A DNA stretch of 38,226 nucleotides, from assembly GCA_046757585.1 (NCBI GenBank), contig JBHHYR010000013.1, positions 1 through 38,226 on the forward strand, in the 5' to 3' direction. The position numbers were made by a program, and so were the translations under genes. Below are positions 24,744 through 31,987 of this stretch, one piece after another. The notes beneath the pieces are model-generated. The model was given only the letters and a program-made list of their open reading frames with translations, was not told the DNA's origin and searched no databases. Source of the stretch: JBHHYR01 sp046757585. Its GTDB lineage: Bacteria; Desulfobacterota; Binatia; HRBIN30. Numbering within the stretch: position 1 is the stretch's first letter; each line of letters starts with the position of its first letter.

Positions 24744-26435
24744 TCACTCGGCGACGCCTTCCAACGGGGTCAGCTGAATGTGTTTCGCCACGATTTCAAG
24801 CGCGTGGTATACGACCCGGCTCAGGCGGTAGTTGTCATAGGCCACGACGAGTAGGTCCAGGGTGCCCACGAGTAGCGCCACGGCCTGGATCTCCAAGAGG
24901 CCGGAGACCCACCCGGCCGCCGCCAAGCCGGCGAAGCCGAGAAGTGACACGCGAGAGAGCCGCGACTCACGTACGCGGCAGCGCGTACGAAACAGGCGTT
25001 TGCCGCCGCCGTGGTCTTCGACCGCCACCTTCAACTCGGCTCTGGACCATATCCCCTGATGAACGGTCACGTCGACATCATTCCATCCCCGATCGATGGC
25101 GATCAGATACTTCCGGGGAATGAGAAACTCCATGAACGCATGCAGCAGGTTCTCCTTTTCCTCGCCCGTTTCCGACCAGTACGAGAGGAAAAACTCGCGC
25201 TTGAACCACCGCACGCGTGGTCGCTGCCTCGGTCCTTCGAGATGGATGCGGCCGCCGTGGGTAACACCTTGGAAGCGATACAGATAGCGTTGAAGGCTGC
25301 GCAGCAGTGGGCCGAGATACATCAGCGCTGTGATCAGCAGACGGCCCGCCGGGCCATCGTAGCGCGGGTCGACTTTGGCGCGCCAGGCGCGGGCGGCGGC
25401 ACACACGAGAGCTGTCACGAGCGGTACGCTGGCGAGAAGGAGGTGCCGCCCCGCAATCGCAGCCCCAATCAACAGGACCAAACTGATGAGGTTCCACTCC
25501 AAGGTGAAGGGTAGGTGCGACAGGAGTGACGACGATGGCTCATACAGCGTCTGGAACAAGCCGCGGCCGAAGACCCCGTGGTAAATCAGCGGCCGGCGGG
25601 AAAACATGGGCATCCCAACGTCGCCGTATATCCGGCCGATCCATTCCGATTGCCCGAGCATGTTGAAGCGCAGCGGATGCTTGAAGTAGAGCTGCGCCTC
25701 TGCCTTCCCGTATCCCATCTGCTGCTGCAGATAGGCCCGCACCGTGTTGCGGCGAAAGTGCCACACCATGGCGGCAGGACTGAAACCGATTGCATGGTCG
25801 AGGTTCTGCAAGCGCCAGCAGAGATCGACGTCGTCGCCAGCGGTGCGGTAGGTGGGGTCAAAGCCGCCGATTTCGTCCAGCGCCGTCTTCAGAAACGCCA
25901 TGTTGCAGCCGGGGATGTGTTCCGCTACCTCCTCGTCGAGTAGAACGTGCGTCGGTCCACCCGGGGATGCTGCCACGCATGCCGCGGTGCGTGACGCCTC
26001 CGGCGGTGGCAGATTGGGGCCGCCGGCGGCAATGTATCCCTGGGTAAACTTGTAAGCCAGGTACGTGAGCCAGTCGGGATCCACGACGCAGTCGGCGTCG
26101 GTAAACGCCACGATTTCGCCGGTGGCGTTCGCGATGCCCACGTTCCGTGCAGCGCCCAGTCCCTTGTTCGGCTGCGAAAAGATCCGAACTTCACGGTAGC
26201 GCTGGGCGATTTCGAGCGTCCGATCGGTGGACCCGTCGTTCACGACGATGACTTCGTAGTCGGGGTGCCGCAGCGCCCGCAACGAGGCCAGACAGGCGTC
26301 AATGGTGCGCTCGGCGTTGTACGCGCAGATCACCACCGAAACGCGTGCGACGCGGCGAAGCGGCGGCGGCAGCTGACCAACGTAGCATTTCTGCACCGTA
26401 TGGTAGGCGGGCTTCTTGTGCCTGTTGCGATCCAC
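24744..26435 (-). CDS. family 2 glycosyltransferase with membrane segments (3' part of the interrupted gene)
   Basis: If translation restarts at GTG 26435, this 563-residue protein results. The catalytic domain (about residues 32-270) has the GT2 opening 'RVSVVICAYNAERTI', the nucleotide-binding 'NDGSTD', the metal-binding DAD, and 'GFDPTYRTAGDDVDLCWRLQ', the usual acceptor region. Two hydrophobic segments (about residues 310-350) and a later pair (about 490-535) anchor it in the membrane. It would transfer sugar units on the cytoplasmic face to a product handled by the ABC exporter 52 bp downstream. The first 15 residues are really the tail of the hydrolase barrel, so a separate gene is less natural than a fusion. 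Confidence 0.7.
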   Translation of the reverse strand: MDRNRHKKPAYHTVQKCYVGQLPPPLRRVARVSVVICAYNAERTIDACLASLRALRHPDYEVIVVNDGSTDRTLEIAQRYREVRIFSQPNKGLGAARNVGIANATGEIVAFTDADCVVDPDWLTYLAYKFTQGYIAAGGPNLPPPEASRTAACVAASPGGPTHVLLDEEVAEHIPGCNMAFLKTALDEIGGFDPTYRTAGDDVDLCWRLQNLDHAIGFSPAAMVWHFRRNTVRAYLQQQMGYGKAEAQLYFKHPLRFNMLGQSEWIGRIYGDVGMPMFSRRPLIYHGVFGRGLFQTLYEPSSSLLSHLPFTLEWNLISLVLLIGAAIAGRHLLLASVPLVTALVCAAARAWRAKVDPRYDGPAGRLLITALMYLGPLLRSLQRYLYRFQGVTHGGRIHLEGPRQRPRVRWFKREFFLSYWSETGEEKENLLHAFMEFLIPRKYLIAIDRGWNDVDVTVHQGIWSRAELKVAVEDHGGGKRLFRTRCRVRESRLSRVSLLGFAGLAAAGWVSGLLEIQAVALLVGTLDLLVVAYDNYRLSRVVYHALEIVAKHIQLTPLEGVAE

Positions 26436-26447
26436 GAGCCCGAATGC

Positions 26448-27290
26448 CTAGTCCTCTACTTGAAAACCGCCGGTGAACCAATCATCCGTCCACGAGAAGA
26501 GACAAGTTCCGGCCACACCCGACTCGAAAGCTGCACGGACCTGCCACGACAGGGTCCGTGCCTGACCCGCCAGCCCTTCGTACAGGGAGTCGATGCCGAA
26601 CTCGGTGAGCACCAACGGCTTGTCTTTCGCAAGATTCTGCAGGTGCGACAGATACCGGCGGAAGTCCGCTTCACGGTGCAGGTAGACGTTGAAAGCGACG
26701 AAGTCGAGAAAGTCGAGATCCAGATACTCGGTGGGGGGGAAGTTCGCATAGCTTACCAGGACATCTGGTGCCAGGGCCTTGACCCGGCAATAGAGGTCAC
26801 ACAGGAAATCACGCACGCGCTCGGGCCGGTGCCAGCGTACGATATCAGGAGGGATTTCGTTGCCAATCAGCAGCGCAAACACGGCGGGGTGCTGCCTACA
26901 CGCCTCGACCCCGCGCATCACCTGCGTCCGAATCCCCTCGACCGACGCCCGGTCTTCCAGAAAGCACACGTGTTGGGTCCACGGCAACCCGACGAGCACG
27001 CCGAGGGTGTTCTCCTCGGCGAGGTCGAGGAGCCACTCCGGCGGTGGCGTGAAGGTGCGGAAGCAATTGGCGCCGAGATCACGCATCAAGGCGAAGTCAC
27101 GGCGGACCATCTCCGGTGCGGGAAATGGACGGCCGTGCGCTGCGGTCGCGAACGGCCCGTACGCGACGCCGCGCAAGAAGAGCTTCTCCGCTCCGCGGAA
27201 GAGGAACTTGCCCGCCGCATGTGGCCGGCCATGGGCTCCTTCGGTTGCCAGCCGTCGTTGCACTAGTGCCGCCGCTGTTCCCCGTGCCAT
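26448..27290 (-). CDS. TIM-barrel glycoside hydrolase domain (5' part of the interrupted gene)
   Basis: There are 280 residues up to the amber codon. The chain starts without a signal peptide, 'FLFRGAEKLFLRGVAYGPF', as in GH2/GH5-like barrels that open with 'GKPFFLRGVNYG'. The acid/base candidate is the Glu of GNEIP and the nucleophile candidate the Glu of LTEFGID. The barrel lacks its last helix if translation stops here. Fused to GT2 it may be a non-catalytic or editing domain facing the same glycan. It is the first gene of the leftward glycan operon; no clear ribosome site was seen. Confidence 0.65.
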   Translation of the reverse strand: MARGTAAALVQRRLATEGAHGRPHAAGKFLFRGAEKLFLRGVAYGPFATAAHGRPFPAPEMVRRDFALMRDLGANCFRTFTPPPEWLLDLAEENTLGVLVGLPWTQHVCFLEDRASVEGIRTQVMRGVEACRQHPAVFALLIGNEIPPDIVRWHRPERVRDFLCDLYCRVKALAPDVLVSYANFPPTEYLDLDFLDFVAFNVYLHREADFRRYLSHLQNLAKDKPLVLTEFGIDSLYEGLAGQARTLSWQVRAAFESGVAGTCLFSWTDDWFTGGFQVED

Positions 27291-27464
27291 ATCCAACCGC
27301 AGCGGCTATTTAGCAGCGGGATGCCCGAAGGCAAATGTGGGCCTCGGGCGCGGCACCAGGCTTCCCCCGGGGATCCGTCGGTCGCGTCCCGCAGGCGTCG
27401 GCGACGCTTGACAAAACGTGCTAGAATGGGTTGTGTCTTGGTGAGCACTGTGCGGGGAGCACAG

Positions 27465-27998
27465 ATGAACGAAGACGTCATTCTCGAAGAGGAAGCCATC
27501 GCTCAGGAGCGCGCTGCAGAAGAAGCGCGCCTTGGCGCCGCGATCCTGCACCAGCCCATCCGGGAGCTGGCGACGTTGAAACCAGCTATATGTGTGCCAG
27601 CCGCCACCAGCCTTCGCTCAGCTGTCCAGCGTATGAACCAGAATAGCGCTGGCTGCGTGCTGGTGGAGGACGCTGGCCGGTTGGTGGGTATCTTCACCGA
27701 ACGTGATGTCCTGACGAAGGTGGTCGGCGGAAGCGCGGACATCGACAGCACCACCGTGGGTGCGCTGATGACGCGTGATCCGGAAGCATTGAGCCCAGAC
27801 GATCGCGTATCGTTTGCACTCAACAAAATGAGCGTCGGCGGGTTTCGTCACATCCCATTGGTCGACGACCACGGCCGCCCCGTCGGCGTCGTTTCCATGC
27901 GGGACGTGGTGGACTACATGGTGGAGCTGTTTCGTGCGGAGGTGCTCAATCTGCCGCCCGAGCCCGGTAACATTGCGCGCACCCGCGAAGGGGCGTGA
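27465..27998 (+). CDS. CBS-domain pair protein
   Basis: The protein has 177 residues from ATG 27465, which has GGGGAG five bases upstream; the frame is open back to 27321 but that part is low-complexity Arg-rich and is rejected. An acidic N-terminal helix precedes two CBS motifs: 'VPAATSLRSAVQRMNQNSAGCVLVEDAGRLVGIFTERDVLTKV' and 'SPDDRVSFALNKMSVGGFRHIPLVDDHGRPVGVVSMRDVVDYM', split here only by a short linker. Such pairs bind adenine nucleotides and regulate partners. Nothing nearby identifies the partner. The gene converges on the M1-type peptidase, with 3 bp between stops. Confidence 0.85.
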   Translation: MNEDVILEEEAIAQERAAEEARLGAAILHQPIRELATLKPAICVPAATSLRSAVQRMNQNSAGCVLVEDAGRLVGIFTERDVLTKVVGGSADIDSTTVGALMTRDPEALSPDDRVSFALNKMSVGGFRHIPLVDDHGRPVGVVSMRDVVDYMVELFRAEVLNLPPEPGNIARTREGA

Positions 27999-28001
27999 GG
28001 G

Positions 28002-30605
28002 CTACGGAAAATCTTCGACACTCCGGTCTGAGAGTCTGACCCGCTTCACCGTGCGCTGAGCCGGCAGCATCCACGGTTGACCAGTGCGTGCGGCGGTTGC
28101 CACCACCAACAGCGTCCCCGAGTCAACCCAGCTTAGTTGAGTCAGGTCAGCCTGCGGCACGTCGATGTTATGCACGGCGTGGTCGCCGAGATTCATGATG
28201 TAGAGCTGGCGCCGGTTGGCAGGGTAATTGAGGGCCGGTGCGGCGGTAAACGCTAGCTGGCTGCCATCGGGGGACACAGCGAGATCAGCGATCGCTGCTG
28301 CGCCACTTGCCAGGACGTTGACCGCGCCCGCGTCAAGTGGAATCTCCCAGATTTGCCAGTCCCAGGTACCACCGACAACGGTGTACAGTCGGCGACCATC
28401 GGGAGACCAACGATATACAAGTCGGTCGTTGTCCCAGGAGAGGAGAAGGCGATCCCCATTACCGTAGCGTCCGGTTATTCGTACCTGAAGATGGGCGCCG
28501 CTGGTCGCGATGTAGAGCAGCTGCGCCCCGTCAGGGGATGGGAGGGGCGCTTGCAGCAAACCGCCGCACTTCTGAACGATCGTTGACGCGGTGCCGTTGG
28601 GGCCGAGGCGGACAATCCGATCTCCCGTACTGGCGTAGATCGTCCCGTCTGCCGCAGCTGCAGGCGTTTTGCCGCGACCCACAGTGTGCTGCGTGCCAGT
28701 CGCAGCCAGGGTGACGATTGCCGGCAGTGTCCCCTTGGCGTCAGAGTAGCTGGTAACGATGCGTGTCCCGTCCGGTGACCACACCGGCGGCGCAGCCATG
28801 CCACGGTTGAAATCCCACGTATGCAGCATTCGGCCCCCATCACCGAAACTCGAGACGCCCGCGCGTACCCAGGGAAACGGTTCACCTTCCGTAACAACCG
28901 TCCTGCCTTCCGCAGACGCCGCCACGTATACGGGATCACGGCGGCGGGGGTATCGATTGTTCTCCCGCTGCAGATCCACCCACGCCAGCTGCGGGTCAAG
29001 CACCGCGTAGGCCGTGTCTGGATCGAGCGCCACGGTTTCCCCGACATGCACCGTCGAACGGATCGGTTTTCCCCCGCTCTGCTTGAAGGTCCAGAGGTCG
29101 ATCGGCGCGCGAATGCGAGCGTCGCCCAGGTTGCTCACTGTCATCTCGCCCTGCTTGGTGGCATCGAGTGAGAGGTCAGCCAGGCGGTCGGAGCGCACCC
29201 AATCAACGAAGTACGGTTCGAGATTTCGTTCCCCAACCTCCTGCATTACCAGCTGTAAATCCTCGTCAGTGGCTTGCTCGTAACGGAACCGGTTGAGGAA
29301 TTCGCGCAGCGCTCGGAAGTAGACCGCTTCTCCCAACACGCCGCGCAGCATGAACGCAACGTACGCACCCTTCCTGTAGATGGTGGCGCGGCGTGTCGGC
29401 GTGACCAGTGCATTGTCGAGCACCGACATATTTTGCAGGACGGCCTGCCGCGCCGGGTCGAAGAACTCCGCTGCGAGGCGGTGAGTCAGCGCGTCACGGC
29501 CGTAGCGGGCTTCGGCTGCCACCAGACTGGAGAATTCGGCGAACCCCTCCACAATCCACTGCCCGCCAGTGCCCGGCGACAGCCATCGCGCCGCCACCGT
29601 GCCTCCCCACCAGTTGTGTGCGATCTCATGGGCAATGGCGGCGAAGCCGTAATCCCCGGCGCGGATGTGCTGCATCGACAAGCCCATCAGCCCGGATCCG
29701 TCGTTGAAGCCTCGCGCGAGGTCACGGCTGATGAACATGGTCGTGTGCTTCAGACCGAACGGGCCGTACCGTTCGCTGAGAATGCCGCCGGCATCTGCCA
29801 TCAGATTCAAAATCCTGGACGCATCCAGGTGGACGCTGTCGGGCAGATACAGCCGATACCTGACGCCGTCACGATCCAGTTCGGTCAACGCGTACGGCCC
29901 TGCCACCAGGGACAGCCCTCCGATGGGTCGTACGCTCGTCCAGTGGATTTCTTGCAAGTTTCCCCGCTGGCGTTGCACGGGAGACGGGCCGTTGTGTATC
30001 AAGGTCATGGTGGCCGGTAGCGTCACTGTAACGTCGGCGGTGAAAAACCCCTGTACGTCGTTCGGATACCAAAAACTGCCCACTTCGAGCAGCACTTGGC
30101 GCGAGTTGATCAGGTTCTCCCCGACGTCGAACGGTCTTGGTCCGGGCCGGCCTTTGTAGTCGAAGGTGAAGTGCACGGCGGCGTCTTTTGCCACCGGCGT
30201 GGCAACGTCGATCACGGTCAGAAGCCAGAGCCGGTAGGCGGACGCCGGCTGCGGGCCACGGTGGACGCCGCTGACCCGTACGCCGCTAAGTCGCAGCCCG
30301 TCGTTCAGCAAAAAGTAAAAGCGCTGCCGGCCATCCTTGGTGCTACGCACGGTGAGGGTTGCTCGGCCAGCCAGCGTGCCCTTGTCGGGCATCAGCCGCA
30401 CGTTCAGTGCGAGGTGATCCGTGCGCTGGCCAGCGACGAAGCGGCCCAGTCGAGCGGTGACCGCACGCAAGATCGGCAGGCTCTTCCCGGTGGCCGTCAA
30501 GTACGCCGTCAGGCTTGCCGCGAGCAGCAAGAGCCACACCACGCCGGCGAAGAAGGAGAGGCTACGCCGCAGTATTCGTATCAGACCGGGCAGTCGCGTA
30601 CTCAT
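28002..30605 (-). CDS. membrane-anchored M1-type metallopeptidase with C-terminal beta-propeller
   Basis: The protein has 867 residues from ATG 30605. The in-frame ATG 30629 would overlap the candidate -10 box. An N-terminal membrane helix is followed by an aminopeptidase-N-like beta domain and a zinc site: HEIAH, then Glu in 'WIVEGFAEF', with 22 residues between the second His and that Glu instead of the usual 18. The Tyr in 'IYRKGAYVAFMLR' matches the M1 transition-state Tyr. The GxMEN substrate loop is not recognisable. The last third has TolB/WD40-like blades ('SPDGTRIV', 'SPDGAQLLY', 'SPDGRRLY', 'SPDGSQLAF'). It is probably a periplasmic peptidase of altered specificity. Confidence 0.8.
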   Translation of the reverse strand: MSTRLPGLIRILRRSLSFFAGVVWLLLLAASLTAYLTATGKSLPILRAVTARLGRFVAGQRTDHLALNVRLMPDKGTLAGRATLTVRSTKDGRQRFYFLLNDGLRLSGVRVSGVHRGPQPASAYRLWLLTVIDVATPVAKDAAVHFTFDYKGRPGPRPFDVGENLINSRQVLLEVGSFWYPNDVQGFFTADVTVTLPATMTLIHNGPSPVQRQRGNLQEIHWTSVRPIGGLSLVAGPYALTELDRDGVRYRLYLPDSVHLDASRILNLMADAGGILSERYGPFGLKHTTMFISRDLARGFNDGSGLMGLSMQHIRAGDYGFAAIAHEIAHNWWGGTVAARWLSPGTGGQWIVEGFAEFSSLVAAEARYGRDALTHRLAAEFFDPARQAVLQNMSVLDNALVTPTRRATIYRKGAYVAFMLRGVLGEAVYFRALREFLNRFRYEQATDEDLQLVMQEVGERNLEPYFVDWVRSDRLADLSLDATKQGEMTVSNLGDARIRAPIDLWTFKQSGGKPIRSTVHVGETVALDPDTAYAVLDPQLAWVDLQRENNRYPRRRDPVYVAASAEGRTVVTEGEPFPWVRAGVSSFGDGGRMLHTWDFNRGMAAPPVWSPDGTRIVTSYSDAKGTLPAIVTLAATGTQHTVGRGKTPAAAADGTIYASTGDRIVRLGPNGTASTIVQKCGGLLQAPLPSPDGAQLLYIATSGAHLQVRITGRYGNGDRLLLSWDNDRLVYRWSPDGRRLYTVVGGTWDWQIWEIPLDAGAVNVLASGAAAIADLAVSPDGSQLAFTAAPALNYPANRRQLYIMNLGDHAVHNIDVPQADLTQLSWVDSGTLLVVATAARTGQPWMLPAQRTVKRVRLSDRSVEDFP

Positions 30606-30624
30606 GGCTCGCGTTCGCGCTGGG

Positions 30625-30654
30625 ACCATAGGAGCAGGTTCGCACGTCTGTCAA
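30625..30654 (-). promoter_or_regulatory. candidate sigma-70 promoter for the M1-type peptidase
   Basis: On the minus strand TTGACA (30654-30649) is followed after 18 bp by TATGGT (30630-30625). The predicted start of transcription lies only about 12 bases before ATG 30605, so the leader would be very short. The -35 is perfect, the -10 matches four of six. Confidence 0.4.
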
Positions 30655-30722
30655 TGCGCCGCGCGCCTTGTGGCCCCGCATGAACGCTCCGCACAAGGCG
30701 CATGATCTGGACGCAGTCTTGC

Positions 30723-30750
30723 TTGACATTGGTCTGTGGGAACGTAGAAT
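30723..30750 (+). promoter_or_regulatory. sigma-70-like promoter for the exosortase pair
   Basis: TTGACA (30723-30728), a 16-bp spacer and TAGAAT (30745-30750) precede the gene at 30794, giving a leader of about 37 bases. This is the best promoter match in the window. Confidence 0.6.
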
Positions 30751-30793
30751 CCGCTGGACCCGCTCGAATGTGCTCATGCGTCCTTGTGTCTAG

Positions 30794-31336
30794 ATGTTGA
30801 AACGTCTGACCGCCTTCTTCGTATCCTATTGGCTGACCCTTCGCGTCGTCGGCACATTCGTCGCTCTGATCGCGGTGTTCTTTACCGTTCTCACGTACGG
30901 GCCCATCGTGGACCGGGTGGACATCGGATCGGTGCTCGCTCGGGCCAGCGCGTGGCTCAGCTGGCTGTTCTTGCGCGGCCTCGGGGCTATTGTGGGCTTC
31001 CCCGTGAGCATCAGCGGGACCAATTTGACCTCCGGTGGCTTCACCGTCGATGTCAGCCCGGCGTGTTCGGGGGCCGTGCCCAGTATGATCTACCTGGCGG
31101 CTGTGTTCGCATACCCGACCAGTCTACGCGCCAAGACGATCGGCGCCGGCATCGGGGTCGGGGTCATCCACGGCCTCAACCTCGTTCGCGTCGTCACCCT
31201 GTTCCTCATTGGCCTGTTCGCCAACCAGTACTTTCACAACACCCACGTGTATGTCGCCCAAGCATTGGTGGTGGCGATGGCGGTGGCAACCTGGCTCTTC
31301 TGGGCGGGACGCTTCGCGGATGCGCCTGGGCGTTAG
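30794..31336 (+). CDS. xrtH: exosortase, XrtH-like
   Basis: The protein has 180 residues and several membrane helices. Exosortase/archaeosortase transpeptidase features are visible: the catalytic Cys in 'VDVSPACSGAVPSM' (C91), Arg in 'NLVRVVTLFLIG' (R132) and a His near 'FHNTHVYVAQAL' (H151 likely). The region around these residues reads much like exosortase H, which processes proteins with an IPTLxxWG C-terminal signal. The gene overlaps the next membrane protein by 17 bp, as XrtH systems often do. No protein in the window ends in such a sorting signal. The start lacks a strong ribosome site but follows a good promoter. Confidence 0.75.
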   Translation: MLKRLTAFFVSYWLTLRVVGTFVALIAVFFTVLTYGPIVDRVDIGSVLARASAWLSWLFLRGLGAIVGFPVSISGTNLTSGGFTVDVSPACSGAVPSMIYLAAVFAYPTSLRAKTIGAGIGVGVIHGLNLVRVVTLFLIGLFANQYFHNTHVYVAQALVVAMAVATWLFWAGRFADAPGR

Positions 31337-31964
31337 GCCCACCGTTTTCCTCGCCCGGCTCCTCGTTGCCTTCTTGCTCACGTACCTGTTGTGGACGCCG
31401 ATCGCCCCGGCGTACACCCGGTTGCTGGCGACGCTGACTAGATGGTTTCTGCACCTGACGGAAACGTCGAGCGACCCGAATCTCCATCACGTCACCGCGA
31501 TGTGGGTGCGCGGAACGGACATCTTCTACCTGCACCGGCTCTTTCCCAGCGTGCACCCACCGGGCATTCCGGCCGAATGGGTGCAAGCCAACCTGGTGTT
31601 GCTCATTCCCCTCATGCTGGCGACGCCCGCACGGTCCTACACAGAGCGGTACGCGCGGCTGGCACTCGCGTTGGGCATTGCACTTGCGTTGCAGGTGGTC
31701 GATCTCGCCGTGACGGTAAAGTCGTTCTACGCGAGCCAGCTCGGAAGCTACAGCCGGTACTACTACTCCGATCTGGCGCGGCATCTGTACCAGTTTGGTG
31801 ACGCCTTCGCGCAGAGCATGGACACGCAGTTATTTCCGTTTGCGATTTGGGCCGGCATCCACTTCAAGCAGCTGCTCGGGGGCCAGCAGCGGCTACCGAC
31901 TCCGGCGCCGGCTCCTGCTGCAAAGCGGCCTATCCCCCACCGTCGCAAACGCAGGGCGACGTAG
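31320..31964 (+). CDS. exosortase-associated membrane protein
   Basis: The protein has 214 residues from ATG 31320, which overlaps the exosortase end by 17 bp. Three or four hydrophobic segments are visible (for example 'FLARLLVAFLLTYLLWTPIAPAY' and 'YARLALALGIALALQVVDLAVTV'). A basic tail ends in KRRAT. It matches in size and position the companion membrane protein found with exosortase H. Its biochemical role is unknown; it probably helps the protease with substrate or glycan handling. The gene converges on the large secreted protein, 23 bp from its stop. Confidence 0.65.
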   Translation: MRLGVRPTVFLARLLVAFLLTYLLWTPIAPAYTRLLATLTRWFLHLTETSSDPNLHHVTAMWVRGTDIFYLHRLFPSVHPPGIPAEWVQANLVLLIPLMLATPARSYTERYARLALALGIALALQVVDLAVTVKSFYASQLGSYSRYYYSDLARHLYQFGDAFAQSMDTQLFPFAIWAGIHFKQLLGGQQRLPTPAPAPAAKRPIPHRRKRRAT

Positions 31965-31987
31965 AAGGACGCCGCCGGCCGCCGCGG

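Larger units (their letters stand above)
24744..27290 (-). pseudogene. glycoside hydrolase-GT2 fusion gene interrupted by an in-frame amber codon
   Basis: Read through, the gene encodes 848 positions from ATG 27290 (TTG at 27296 also possible). Residues to about 280 form a TIM-barrel glycosidase of GH2/GH5-like type, with catalytic-type Glu in 'IGNEIP' and 'LTEFGID'. The frame then meets TAG at 26450-26448. The following in-frame residues, AFGLVDRNRHKKPAY, are the normal continuation of such barrels, where a Trp precedes 'xFGLVDR'; one base (TGG to TAG) explains the stop. A GT2 domain follows ('VSVVICAYN', 'VVNDGSTD', DxD in 'FTDADC'), then membrane segments and a C-terminal domain of about 180 residues. 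The 3' part could also be started independently at GTG 26435. Confidence 0.72.

Noticed and set aside
27408..27427. TTGACA and TAGAAT before the CBS gene, looking like a promoter
   Set aside because: The spacer is only 8 bp, far from the 16-18 needed for sigma-70; neither box has a partner at the right distance.
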